DNA from: Morinoia aosen | Taxonomy: Eukaryota; Arthropoda; Malacostraca; Amphipoda; Talitridae | DNA length: 64,000 bases | Direction: 5' to 3' | NCBI GenBank assembly: GCA_030386875.1 | Contig: CM059559.1 | Span: 63,502,392 to 63,566,391, forward strand | Part shown: piece after piece, positions 13,760-25,569 of the stretch | Numbering within the stretch: the first letter of the stretch is position 1 | How the letters are laid out: every line of letters starts with the position of its first letter | Made by a program: the position numbers and the translations under genes | The notes under the pieces: generated by a model | The model's input: the letters and a program-made list of their open reading frames with translations, nothing else | What the model was told of the DNA's origin: nothing | The model's database searches: none

Positions 13760-14490
13760 AATCGCTGTACGTATGGTCATTTTATTAATATAAATAGTAA
13801 AGTCTAGATGAATACAGTTGAACGTTTCGAACGAATACGTTCATCTTCTCTTCAGCAAAAGAAATCTACAACAAAACAGAATAAATATGAGTTAATTAAA
13901 ACTACAACGTACAAAAGAATACTAAAACATAGATAAAAATAGTCGTAAATATAAAACTGAAAGTAAAAAAAACAAATAAAAAAGTAAACTAATAATTACG
14001 TGTTTGAGACGAGAAGAGGATAAGCACTTTGAGTGTTATTTATAGGGGATCTGAGCTTAAAGATGTACAGCGACTCAAGGATGCGTAAGTCAATCATGTG
14101 AGGGGCACCTTCAAGAATTTCAAAATGATGCACGGAAACACGGATGTTACAGTTTTCAGTATGGGATCGAACAGAGGACAGTGGAGGGGAACCAAGCGAA
14201 CGACCGGTTCCACAACTGCGCCCAGCGTGCTCGGCTACTCTAGACATAAGAGTACAACAGGTGAAACCTACGTACTGTGATTCACAACGTTAACAACTAA
14301 ACTGGTAAACCAGAGAGGAGCACATAGCAGGGAGCAGCTTATACTTAAAACGGAAAAGGGAACCGATTGCAAAATTGTCGACAACAATTGAATGAATTTT
14401 AAGTTGTGAAAAGAACTTGCTGATTGGGAGTTGACCCTCCTGTTTTAACTTAATGATTATGTGATTGGAGTGCTGGCGTATGGTCATTAA
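13760..14490 (-). mobile_element. Penelope-like retroelement, 3' part with GIY-YIG endonuclease remnant
   Basis: On the minus strand, 14,487-14,290 encodes ...SIVVDNFAIGSLFRFKYKLL and then SSLVYQFSC. After a short frame interruption, 14,280-13,996 gives a YVGFT-type segment, SRVAEHAGRSCGTGRSLGSP, SHTENCN and a conserved ILESLYIFKLRSPINNTQSA tail. This order (end of RT linker, VY-Y-C, YVG, EH, H-E) matches the C-terminal GIY-YIG endonuclease domain of Penelope-like elements. The 3' untranslated tail runs left to about 13,760. The element is 5'-truncated at about 14,490, where it abuts a second copy in opposite orientation. Confidence 0.75.
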
Positions 14491-14499
14491 ATTTTTGAT

Positions 14500-14890
14500 A
14501 AAAATTTATGATGGGCGCAGATGTAGAACCGGTAGTTCTCTTGGTTCCCAACTGTAACGTCCCTGTTTCCGTGAATCATTTTAAAATCCTCGCAGGTGCC
14601 ATTCACATGATAGATTTACACATCCTTGAGTCGCTATACAGCTGTAAGCTCAGACCCCCTCTAAATGACAGTCAAAGTGCTTTTCCTCTTCTCGTCGCAA
14701 ACACGTAATAATTAGTTCACGTTTTTAAATGTTTTTTTAAATTTATTTCCAGTTTGACATCTACGACTATTTTCCATCTCTGTTGTAGTACTGTTTTGTA
14801 TGTCATAGTTTTAATATACTCATATTTGTTTTGTTTAGTTATCTGAACTTTACTAATTGTTTCAATAAAATGACCATACATACCGCCATT
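14500..14890 (+). mobile_element. Penelope-like retroelement, short 3' end, inverted copy
   Basis: The frame 14,508-14,708 encodes NHFKILAGAIHMIDLHILES and SAFPLLVANT. It is the plus-strand homologue of the minus-strand tail HFEILEGAPHMIDLRILESL / SAYPLLVSNT next door. Both copies end in the same 3' sequence: AATAAAATGACCATAC at about 14,864 matches GTATGGTCATTTTATT at about 13,779 in reverse. The two 5'-truncated tails are therefore arranged head to head. It is too short to be functional. Confidence 0.72.
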
Positions 14891-14899
14891 TTCACCTTA

Positions 14900-16650
14900 C
14901 TTTTAATTTCCTAGAAGATCCTGGAAGTCTGAAGTTCATTCAAGATTGGACACTTTCTTTTCTCTTTAGAGAGATCCAATAACTGTGACAAGTGTTGGGA
15001 GAGCCTTTCCTTTTTGCACGTTAAAGGATGCCTTTCAATTACCCGTGGATTCGTCGTAAACGAACTGACGCTGTGCCAACCCGTGCAACTAGATTTTCAC
15101 TGAAGATCACTCATTAATATTGGATTTTCCATACTCTGATTCTGATGCTGGATGAGCTGCCAGCTGAAAACCAATACGATTAGATCCTGACCACTTTAAA
15201 ATAGCACCGACGAAGCCACGCATTGAAAATCAGTTGCAAGGTTATTCAACGTAAATTCTTTAACCGCTTTACAGCGCATCTCTGTCTTTAGAAATATGCG
15301 GGAAGAAAGTGTTGAAAATGGTGTTTGCACACATGAGACTTTGTGTATATCTAACTTTAAGTTGGCAAACATACACTAAACTTGAAGCAGGTATATATCT
15401 CAGTGGTCTAAATTTAGGTGTGAAATAAAACATTAGTTTTTCACAAGCACATATTCAAATATAATTAAAAACAAATAGCATCTTACACAAGTTCTCAACT
15501 ATTCCAGTAGAATTTTAATAAAATAACCATAACCTTCTCAAAAAACTTTTGTGCACTCGCAAATATTTAAACCTTCAGGGCATTTGTTGATCTGAGGGGT
15601 TCGACAAACATTATTCGATCAGTTAAAATTATTGGGCCACAGATGCGAGACGCCAACTAAAACAGACCTTGCCTTAAGCAGAATAATTTCAAGAATATTC
15701 TCCAGACAATCAATTTCATTGAAAAGGAGGTTCATGCAAAAAAATTTCAACCTGTTTAAATATTCCATATTCAATCGTACGTTCAGCTATTCAAGAAATT
15801 ATGGAATTGTGCTCGACCACTAGCTTCTTAAGACAGGTGCAGCAGAGAAAATCATCTTTCAAGCACGTCAAATGCAAAGAATCATGGAGAAACCTATGAA
15901 GCTAAAAAATATTATGCCAACTGCGAAGCTCAGAGGCTTGAGGTTGCTCACCGCGCATGGAACGCAACGATACATCACTGAAAGAGGTTGACTTGTGACA
16001 CCTCATTTTTGAGAAAATGACCTCCCAAGTTCAAAAAGTTTATTTCAAAAAATTGCGAGTGGATAATCCAACTGGATGATAAATTTAATAAGCACATGGA
16101 ACATTCAATCCGGAAACAGCTAAATGGATACAAAATAAACTGATTTTCAGTGGCTATGCAAAGCACTGAAGCATGGTAAAAAAACTTTGAGGAACACTGA
16201 AAAACTCGATCAAGTTAAGAAACGTAATTGATTCTATGAGTTGGGAAAATGGGCATGAAGAAAGGGCAAGTGTTTCACTAAAAATTGAGAAGTACCAAAA
16301 ACAATCAGCAGGTAATAGCAATTATTAATTGCTTGGGTGAACACATTTACCTAGTACGGTACAAGTTATACGTGTACTGTATATGAATCAGTATATTTGA
16401 AAAATTTGAAGTGACGTTTCAAATAATTTGTTGAACCATTAAAACTTAAAATCTGTCATAGTTTTGTGAAAGCTTACCGACCAACAGTTTAATTATTCAA
16501 CGTGTAATCAGAAATGCTGTTTTCCCCTACGTGTATGAATATATGCATCGATGTAAACATGGATATTACACAATACACATTCCAGACCATATGTTAAGGT
16601 CCAGTTGAAAAATTGAAAAATTGTTGTTTTGATTGGATATATTTCAAATG
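14900..16650. other. unassigned AT-rich DNA
   Basis: I find nothing supportable here; short open frames lack motifs. Confidence 0.45.
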
Positions 16651-16655
16651 TTTTC

Positions 16656-17835
16656 TCCGCCAAAAAACTTGGCGTGGTCCGCGTCCGCGAAACGCCGGAA
16701 TAACCATATCGACACTGTCATTAATGTTATTCTTACCTGAACGTTATTTATGCTATAGCTCGAAAACTAAGCATTTGTGAGCACAATGTCGTTCGTGTGT
16801 AACGTCTTAATTAAAATGGGTCAATATTGAATTTATTGTTGTCAACAACTTTCATAATTTCATTACGAAATTTAGGTAATTGAAAACATTTTAAAACGTT
16901 TTACACGAATTAAATTGTGCTCGCAAATGCTTAATTTTCGAGATATAGCATAAATAACGCTCAGGTAAGAATAGCATTAACGGCAGTGTCGATATGGTTA
17001 TTCCGGCGTTTCGCGGATGCGGACCAAGCCAAGTTTTTTGGCGGGAATCCTCGGCCTTGGTTTGGTTGAGTTAAATTCAGTTAGCTTAGGTTAGTTTAGG
17101 TTAGTTTATTTAACTAACCTAACTTTACCTAACCTAACCTCACCTATTGTTACGTTAAAACCGTATTTTTGCTTATTTACGTGTCCGTTTTTTCAATTAT
17201 ATAAACGACGTGCCTATAACTGCAAAGTTAATTATCTCTAAAACTAAGCATTTGCGAGCACAATGTCATTCGTGTAAAACGTCTTCCATTGTACCATATT
17301 ACCCTTATGTGGCGACGAAATAATTGAAATCGTTGACAACATTAAATTCAATATTGACTTTAAAATGTTTCCAATTACCTAAATTTCGTAATGAAATTAT
17401 GAAAGTTGTTGACAACATTGAATTCAATATTGACCCAAAGAATTTCTATAGGAACACATTTAAGAAAGTTTTAAATGAATAACATTTTGCTCGCTGATGC
17501 GTAATTTTTTATTTATTAACCTGTTAAGTTATAGAAACTTTGTATATAAAAGTGGAGAAACGGACACGTAAATGTGATGGAATACGGCATGACGTGATGC
17601 TAGGTTAAAGTAGGTTAGGTAACGTTAGATTAGCCTAATAAACTAACCTAAAAAAACTTAACTCAGCCATACTGACACTGATGGTTACCGCTAAAATACT
17701 GTGCGTGTTTCAAGAATGCAGGTACGATGCAGCCGAATATGTAATGTTATTTTTACCTGAACGTAATTCATGTTATAGCTCGAAACCTACGTTTCAGCGA
17801 GCAAAATGTCATTCGTGTAAAGCGTCCTTAAATGG
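16656..17835. repeat. cluster of inverted and direct repeat modules (foldback-like)
   Basis: A left arm at about 16,656-16,810 (GAAACGCCGGAATAACCATA..., ...ACGTTATTTATGCTATAGCT) is repeated inverted at about 16,892-17,046. The 80 bp spacer (GTTGTCAACAACTTTCATAA, AATTTCGTAATGAAATT-type sequence) is itself repeated inverted at about 17,350-17,432. Further partial copies of the arm lie in direct orientation at about 17,232-17,284 and 17,740-17,832. The modules share CGAGCACAATGTC(A/G)TTCGTGT. No coding frame is seen. A foldback element or a shuffled MITE array is the likeliest explanation; the family is not recognised. Confidence 0.7.
17070..17150. repeat. degenerate TTAGG repeats arranged as an inverted pair
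   Basis: TTAGGTTAG units (17,080-17,115) are followed at once by CCTAAC units (17,118-17,150), i.e. the same motif in opposite orientation. TTAGG is the insect telomeric repeat. Here it is interstitial and degenerate, embedded in the foldback cluster; another patch is at about 17,605-17,660. Confidence 0.7.
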
Positions 17836-18013
17836 GCCCTTTTAGTGATTCTTTAAAACAGAGGTCGTGATTTCCGTGTACGCATCAAAGTAAATACTGA
17901 CCTAAGAAAAATCCTTAATCACCTGAGTAACATCAGCATTATCGATGAGTTAGGGTTGAATTATATTTTGAATTGAGGAGCGTCCTACTAGCAAACGTTG
18001 AGTGATCGTAGGC

Positions 18014-19100
18014 TAGTGATGTACAGATATATCGGTAGCGGCAAAATCAGGCCGATATTTCATCGATACTTTCCAATAATACGTATTTTATCGGTAAAAT
18101 GAAGGTCATAAATCATGAAAGTAAAAGTTAAATCGAATAAAGAGCCTATTCATTCCTAGTAAATTTGTAGCTAACCAATGAATTACAGCGTTTAATCAGG
18201 CCCGCTAGGTGAATTTACTACGTTGAATTTCCGATGTCACGGACGGTCTGTAAGTGAAAGCTTTGTAGCATAAATAGTTTAACACAGTGGGGACATGAAA
18301 TTATTTTACTTTTACAACTAAAACCTATATAGTATGACCCAATTTCTATTTCTTAGAGTATGTGACAGGCTAACAAAAGTCAAACTAATTAAATAAAGTT
18401 GAACCTGCATTTTAAAGTTTTTATATATTTAACATAAAAATAAGTGAAAATTTTATTTTAATTAAGCTTATAGATCGTGAAATATTACAAAGCTGATTAT
18501 TTTTTTTTTATTTTTGCATGTAAATCGTCGTTTATTACGAATCTTGCCTTTTTCTTCTATTTTAAGATGTTTGAAAAAATCACGAACAATCTTATAGTTG
18601 GTTGCGTGTTTGCGCATCTTTCCGGTTTCGGATCCTATCGAATTTTAATGTTTTCTTTTCGTCAAAGTATGTATTTTGGTGTGAAAAACATGAAAATGAA
18701 AACCATTTTGTGGAGAAATTATTGTTTCGGTTCACTTTTGAAAACAGTGGCTATAACAGCTAGTCTACATTACGTTGCAATACGGTTAGACACACTTCTA
18801 TATCGCATGGATTTCATTTTGTTATTTTTTTGCACTCAACATAGCAAGAGCATTTCTATTATTCCTAAACGGAACTTTTATTGTAAATATTGTTATATTG
18901 TTAGATATGTTAGTTAATAATTTTATTACATTACTCATGGGCTTATAATGATTATATTTTAATATAATTGTAAAAGTATCGATATCAGATGTAGTATTGA
19001 TCAAAGTATCGGTACTTCCATGTATCGGAGTATCGGTACCGGCAAAAAATGGGTATCGGTATCAGTGTGGGCCAAAAAAATGGTATCGGTACGTCACTAA
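18014..19100 (+). mobile_element. hAT-like non-autonomous element, complete copy B (1,087 bp)
   Basis: The ends are TAGTGATGTACAGATATATC and, inverted, TTAGTGACGTACCGATACC. They are flanked by TCGTAGGC (18,006-18,013) and TCATAGGC (19,101-19,108), an 8 bp duplication with one mismatch, as expected for hAT. Subterminal regions are rich in GATACCGATAC / GTATCGGTATC. Two other copies in the window (2531-3162; 21,204-22,158) define the family. The 146-codon frame inside (18,477-18,917) is AT-rich with no hAT motif and is not preserved in the other copies, so the element appears non-coding. Confidence 0.72.
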
Positions 19101-19329
19101 TCATAGGCAGACGTCACGTGTTCCTGCGTGTGCTTGTGAACACGCGAACGGACACTCAAGCACCTTTTTTCTATGTAAATGAAATAGGTTGTGACAATAA
19201 TTATTCCTATTCAATTATTTCTTGTATGAGATTAAATCGAACTTTTATTATTATATCTGATGAATAAATTTATGCAGTTCATATGTGGTATTAAGATTGT
19301 CTTCGGAAATTTTACATTACCAGTCTCCT

Positions 19330-19460
19330 GAAGGTAGTATAAAAGTAAGAGAGTATCGGCTAAGATCCATTTTTAGACATGCTGGTACCGATACTCGAGA
19401 AAAAGGCTGATACTGCCAATTTCGATACCGATACTATCGGTAGATACCAATTTTTTTAGC
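19330..19460. repeat. remnant of hAT-like terminal region (GATACCGATAC-rich)
   Basis: Strings such as GGTACCGATACTCGAG and TCGATACCGATACTATCGGT resemble the subterminal repeats of the hAT-like family, but no clean end or flanking duplication is visible. Confidence 0.5.
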
Positions 19461-19497
19461 ATGAATATCCAAGTACCTCTTCCGATTACAGGGGGTC

Positions 19498-20045
19498 CTC
19501 CGGGGCGCATAGACTCCAATCTCGCCGGATTTCTACACCGCCCAACCCTCTCCATCCACCTCCAAGCAGCTACAGCACTACCTCCGAGCAGTTACAGCAA
19601 TGTTAGGTTAGGGTAATTTAGGTTAGGTTAAGTTGAATTAAGTTAGGCAAGTATGTTAGATTGAGTTAGGTTAGGTTGGGTTAGGTTAGGCCAAGTTCAG
19701 TTAGTTTAAGATTAAGTTGAAAAAGTTTGAGAATCCCTGTTTTTTGGTGCCGAGATGGAGGGTCGAATGTCGAAACACCAGCGCTCGTTGTCAAAACTTA
19801 TTATAATGATTTAATGCAGGTTAACTTTGGTATTCCGCTGTAGTTTTCACTTACTAAGTACTTGTAGTTGTTATAATGCAGTGATTAATAATAAATGTAT
19901 AACGAACAGATAGGTTAAAAAATCTCATTAGTACTACATTGTTCAATAATTGGCGCGAATCGCAACTTTATGTAGCTGCTTGGAGGTGGAGGGAGAGGGT
20001 TGGACGGTGTAGAAATCCTGCTGGATTGGAGTCTATGCCTTCGGG
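19498..20045. repeat. inverted repeat, arms of about 75 bp enclosing TTAGG-like DNA
   Basis: The left arm, 19,498-19,573 (GGCGCATAGACTCCAATCTC ... CCAAGCAGCTACA), pairs with the right arm, 19,971-20,045 (TGTAGCTGCTTGGAGGTGGA ... GATTGGAGTCTATGCC). Between the arms is a degenerate TTAGG tract (19,600-19,705). A poly-G run follows at about 20,162-20,175. No coding content. Confidence 0.7.
19600..19705 (+). repeat. interstitial TTAGG telomere-like tract
   Basis: Repeated GTTAGGTTAGG, TTAGGTTAGG and TTAGGTTGGG units with point changes. This is the canonical insect telomere motif in an internal position, inside an inverted repeat. Confidence 0.75.
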
Positions 20046-20261
20046 GCCCTGCCAGGCCCCTATCGGTCCGGTGAGCTTTTTTTGTTTTGTTGTTGAAAAA
20101 GGACCCTTAGGTGGTGGACTATTCGGTCCTTAAATTTTATGGCGCTATGGACACTAGACCCCCAGGGGGGGGGGGGAAGAACTAAAAATCCTGAATTTTC
20201 GACCACATATAAAAAAACGGAAAATGGAAAATTTAAAATTGTAATGTTGTTTACAATGCTT

Positions 20262-20985
20262 CAAGGATTTCAAAACTGTTTTTGGTTTTGTTCTAGCATA
20301 AAAATTCAATGAGTTGTATTCATTGATATATCAGTAAAAATGATCTAAGCAACCAATATGTCCAATTTTGTCAAAAACTAAGGCCTAAATCGAAAAAATT
20401 AATGAAGAAATTTTGTTTATTTCCAAAAGAGACATGTGGTATTAAAATTTCATAATAATCAGACTAAAAATATAAAATTTCCTAATTTTGATATAATTAA
20501 AAAAAATTATTTTTTATTTTTTGTAAATTACAACTCACAGTGTGAATAAGAAGTTATGCATGGAGATTATCGAAATAAAAATGAAAACAGCATTCAATTA
20601 CATAAATTGTCCACTATATTACACTTCAACAAAAAATGTTTATGGCTTATACCCAACACCTCTAACTTTCAACATTCAAAAAGATAGAAGTCATAGTGTT
20701 TTTATGCTAGGAAGAAAGTAAAGACAGTTTTAGAATCCATGAAACATTTCTAACAAACAAAGTCCTTATGTTTCCAATTTATACATTCTTATTTTTTTAT
20801 CATAGTTCATAACCGAAAATTCGTTCTACTTTATATTGTGGTAAAATATCGCATATATGAAAAAAAGATTCAAATCAAAAATAACAGAACGTTTGTTTGT
20901 TAGAAATATTACAAGGATTCCAAAACTGTCTTTGAATTTGTTCTAGCATAAAAACTTTTTGACTCCGATCTTTTTGAAATATGTA
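20262..20985. repeat. hairpin-forming repeat with three copies of one module
   Basis: The module AAACTGT(C/T)TTTG..TTTGTTCTAGCATAAAAA occurs at 20,270-20,310 and 20,925-20,960 in direct orientation. It is inverted within 20,671-20,761 (TTTTTATGCTAGGAAGAAAG). The arms 20,671-20,761 and 20,892-20,982 pair over about 90 bp with an internal spacer of about 130 bp. The surrounding sequence is AT-rich and non-coding. Confidence 0.6.
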
Positions 20986-21203
20986 TGAAAATTCCCCAAA
21001 AAACTAATATATCACATTTTTCGGAAACCCTATGGCCTAAATCAAAAAAGTTCCCGAATAAAATATTGTTATCTCTCAAAAATAAATATACCGACCAAAT
21101 TTCAGACCAATCGGATCAAAATTTAATTTCTAGCGGAGGATCCCCTTAATAGGATTTAATAATAAGACATTCTTTTATTTAATTATTATGTAATCATTCT
21201 ATG

Positions 21204-22158
21204 TAGTGATGTACCGATATCATTTTTTTTGGCCGATACCGATACCCATTTTTTGACCGATACTGCGATACTTGGAAATACCGATACTTAAACCGATACT
21301 ACAACCGATATCGATACTTTTACAACTATAGTAAAATGAAACCATTATAAGGCCTACATGGGTGTTATAATAAAATTATTAAGCAATATATTTAATAATA
21401 TAACAATATTGATAATAAAGATTTCGATTATTATTAAGAAAAAGAAGATAAAAATAAAAACGCTTTATTTCCAATAGAGATGGTACAAAAGTACCATCAT
21501 TAATTTTTCAAATATCTCAAAGTCAGTACACTTAGATGATAATAATAGAACTGCTCTTGCTATGTTAACTATATTGTTGCAAAAATTAACACAATGAAAT
21601 CCATTCAACAGATAAGTGTTTCTAATCGTATTGCAACGTAATGTAGACTAACTGTAATAGCAACTGGTTCCTAAAGTGGACCAAAACAATAATTTCTCCA
21701 CAAAATGGTTATCATTTTTGTGTTTTCTCACACCAAATTACACACTCTGGCGAAAAGAAAACATTAACATTCAATAGGCCCCGAAACCAAAAAGATCCAC
21801 AAGACGCCACCAACTATAAGATTGTTCGTGAATTTTTCAAACATCGTAAATTAAAGAAAAATGCAATATTCTTAGTGTACTGTGGTTCATATGCTAAATT
21901 AAAATATAATTATTAGCTTCGAAATATTTGACGGCTTACAAGATAAATCAAAATCGAATTTTCAGCTTTTTCTATATTAAATTTCAAAAACTTTCATATA
22001 CACCTTCAACTTCATTTACATAATTGGTTTGATTTTTGTTGCCTGTTTAGTTGTAGAAGCATAATAATTTTATATCGCTTCTGTTTTCTACTATTCATGC
22101 TACATAGCTTTCATTTACTGAACGTACGTGACTAATCGGGAAGTCAAAGTAGTAAGTC
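21204..22158 (-). repeat. hAT-like non-autonomous element, copy C, one end truncated
   Basis: It starts with TAGTGATGTACCGATATC at 21,204 and follows copy B in reverse through AGGCCCCGAAACCAAAAAG (about 21,776). It ends abruptly after GTGACTAATCGGGAAGTCAA near 22,158, well short of the second TIR. No coding capacity. Confidence 0.68.
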
Positions 22159-22537
22159 GAAGTATTATTTTTTTAACTGGGCTGTGTTTACTTCAACTGC
22201 AATCGCATGCTGAGACAAAACTTTCCCATGCGGCTCAACATCAGACTACGTTCGAAGAAGAATGGTTTGATGACCTTAATCATAGCGACAACCGAGATCG
22301 TGATTCCACTCCATTAACTGTGATGAAATCTATGAACTCCTTAAATTCAAATTTCCTTAGACTTGATTGTAAATTTCTGATCAGCTGGCATGCAGTTGTG
22401 TCTTAGAATGACATTTTCTCGAAAAAAATGACCAAACAGAAATTGCTAACCTTCATAATTCTTTACTTTTATAAATGAAACTGCCTTAGCTTCAATATTT
22501 TTGAAGCCTATCAGAAAGAGCCAATTTTGAAGTTTCT

Positions 22538-23050
22538 TTGGTATACTCTTATAGCTATGTGCAGTACACATCTTCGTACGTCGGCATGACGTCACGAAAT
22601 TTATATATCAGTGTGGCAGAGCATAAAGGTAGACGCTTCAGTACTAGGAATCAACCAGCACACCCATCGCATTCTGCAGTACGAAATCATACCGAAAAAT
22701 GCAATGCCCCTATATCTCCTACGGATTTCAATATTTTAGATTCTAATTCCACCCCTTATGATCTAAGGATTCTAGAGTCTGCATATTTTCAAGCAAATCA
22801 CTGTTTAGAATAATATGGAAAGTTCATACACCTTACAGGTAGTAAATATGTAGAAGCCTCCTCATCACTAGCCTAATTCCATTTCATACCGATATTTTTT
22901 GAGGCTTTTTTAAGCTTCTGTGTTTTTTATTTCTTCTGTTGCATCCTCTGTATTTTTTACTCTCATGATACATTTTTAGATAGTAAAAAAATCATTGTAA
23001 TATGATTTTTTTGAACTGATGATGGAGCGGGACCCTGAAACGTTTTCGTA
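22538..23050 (+). mobile_element. Penelope-like retroelement 3' fragment (GIY-YIG remnant plus tail)
   Basis: The frame 22,538-22,813 gives VYSYSYVQYTSSYVGMTSRN, then ISVAEHKGRRFSTRNQPAHP, NHTEKCNAPIS and YDLRILESAYF. It shows the same order of VY, YVG, EHKG, NHTEKC and LRILES blocks as the copies at 14 kb but is a diverged lineage. The canonical Cys of the linker is changed to Tyr (SYVQY), so it is probably inactive. The 3' tail contains CTGATGATGG...CCTGAAACG at 23,016-23,042. Confidence 0.72.
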
Positions 23051-25566
23051 GTTAAGATGAATAATTTTCTCGGAATTTTCTTCGTTTTTAATTTTCTGAT
23101 AATGCTTCGTAAAGCAAACCACTGACGTGTTAAGATATTTTGAAGCCCATCAATGGAAAATGATATTTTTCAGGTTTTCAACTGGTCTTAAAGTTATTTT
23201 GATGAGTGGATGTGTGTTTCACTTATATTTTCAAATTGAATGAATTAAACGTAAAATTATTTCTGGAAATAAAGTTCTGCGTGGCTAAAGCTGTCTTCCG
23301 TTATTGGTTGCCATGCAAGCAATCCACCTGATAGCTCAAGCGGATGACTGCGATTCCGTTTATGAAGAGCAGGTGATGCAAACCCGGCACTGCTGGCAGT
23401 GTCCCAGTAAGTATACTGCTCTACATTTTGCAAATGGTTACATATATTTTGATTACGTTTAGGTTAACGAAGCTGTACACTGGTTTCTCAAGAAATGGTC
23501 CGAATATTAATTGGCTGAATTTCTATGACGGTTGAATTTAGGATGTCCTCCATTTGATATAATACAATTACCATTCCAATATTATTTTATGAAATGGCTC
23601 TTAAATATAAGTATATATTACGGCTCTTAAATATAAGTGACGTAGCTCAATTATGATTAAGTACATAATGATTGCATTATACATAAACTCCCATAATAGA
23701 TTCCCAAGAATGGACTGTTTCAGAAAAAAATAGTCTTCCTCTCTACAAGTTACGAAGATAGGATGCCAAGAAAATGTGCAGGAGGGCTTATACGGGATCT
23801 TCTTTGTCAATAGGCTTATTTTCTTTCTCTCCTCCTCAGGTTTGATGTAGAAAATTGTTGTTATTTTAAATAAAATTATTTTCTCAACTAGAGTGATTAT
23901 TATCGAAGTTCCTTTTCACAAGTCATCGAACTCTGCATAATATACTTTATGTCATATCATATACTGTAGGTCATGCACAGGATGAAATTGTAAATGGATG
24001 AGAGACATTAGGAACCCACGTGGCTTACTTAAAGCTAATTCATGAGTTTTATTTGGTGAAATATGAATGTACTCAATAATTTCTAGGCGCTTCTAAATTA
24101 GAAATTGCGAATGTTAAATTTTGGCGAAAAATTATTACAGAGCGGGCATCATTAGCTTCAGGTGTGTATTTTTACGCATAAGAATATGCTTCAAAGTCTT
24201 CCGCCATTTCTTCAGGAATGTATGTTTTTTATATGAACCGATGACTTCAATGCCGATTTGAATGACTTGAAAACATGTCTTGAAGAATTTTTTATTCTAA
24301 TCTAAGCCATCCCTTGCCTTAATCTAGATAACTACCACTAATATGTATGCCACTCAATTCCTAAATGTAAAAATAGAGAAATTACGATTTATAATTCCAT
24401 CAAACAGTACCCTCAACAAATGTAGAACTATTTTTGTTGGTTTGAAAAATATAGTAGAATTTTTCGCCACGTAAATTTGATTGACATTTTTATTTCAAAT
24501 CATTCTTGCTCAATATTACCGCATAAATTATGAATTATGAAATTTGCAGTTAGCTATCATTACAATCCAACTCAAGACGTCGATAACCGAACTCGAACAA
24601 ATGTATTTGCAAAAGATCAACCGTTCTAAAAACAGGTGTAGTTTTAAATGTGATTTTCGTCTAGCCTTGGATTCGTTTCATTCTCGTTAAGATTTTTTTT
24701 TATTTCCGTCCTTGTTGGAGTACGCAATTCATCCTCGAACAAGCGATGATGATCGGCATGGCACGTTGCCGTGGGGCAAAATCCCAATCTTGTTCTTCCA
24801 TAATTCGTGCCTTGTTCGGCCACATTTTCTCGAAACCTTAAAATGGTTACGAAAGGCTGCTCACTATCAGGCTCGGAAGGAATTCCCGATGAAAGACCAA
24901 GTGACAGTCATTTTAATGAAAGTGATAAATATTGGCTCGTTATACAGTTTATATGACTGACTCCTCCGTGCTTTCTTTCATCATTCGAGACAGAGATTGA
25001 CGCATTGCGACGATAGTTGAAACAAAATCCACTTTTCCTAGAAGCATTTTCAAATGACATATAAAATCTAGTCAGTAAAATTTGCTTAAGAATACGTTCA
25101 TCCTCACATTCTCATGAATATGCACAGCAATACCTACACGAGATTATTCAAAAAGCTCTGGTTCAAAACTGATCAGAGTTGGCCGATTACTTCGCCGCGG
25201 CAAGCAACATCTTAATGGTAAAAAATACCTCTTGCAGCTCCTTTTTGTCGAAACTCGATAAACGGTACGATATGAGTGAAATTATAGAAGTTTGTAAGTC
25301 TTTAAACTGATCTTGAGAGTATCTGAGCATGTATGAGCGTAAACGTCAGTTTTCAGGTATAAATATATAGATGTTTGTTCGCGTGTTAGTATTAGTATCT
25401 GTGTGTACATGAATTGCATACAAGGAATTGGATATTTTGTGTTATGCACCTGCCCTCTACACTGATGCAATAGTGGAATTTTTTCCTTACTTCGTTTATA
25501 GGATAAACATTTAATTTGAATGCGGATGCTAATTTGGGACACACTGGGTTGGATGCAGAGTGCAGC
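23050..25566. other. unassigned AT-rich DNA
   Basis: Nothing recognisable. The open frame at 24,712-24,960 has no motif, and ATG-rich frames elsewhere are random-looking. Confidence 0.45.
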
Positions 25567-25569
25567 TTA

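Noticed and set aside
18477..18917. 146-codon open frame
   Set aside because: It lies inside the non-autonomous hAT-like copy B, is AT-rich and Phe/Lys/Ile-biased, and is not preserved in the two other copies.
20161..20175. Poly-G run (also at about 49,330-49,350)
   Set aside because: Homopolymer; possible quadruplex but nothing else supports a function.
22128..22406. 92-codon open frame with a hydrophobic start
   Set aside because: Begins at a non-ATG codon inside the truncated hAT-like copy C and shows no family signature.
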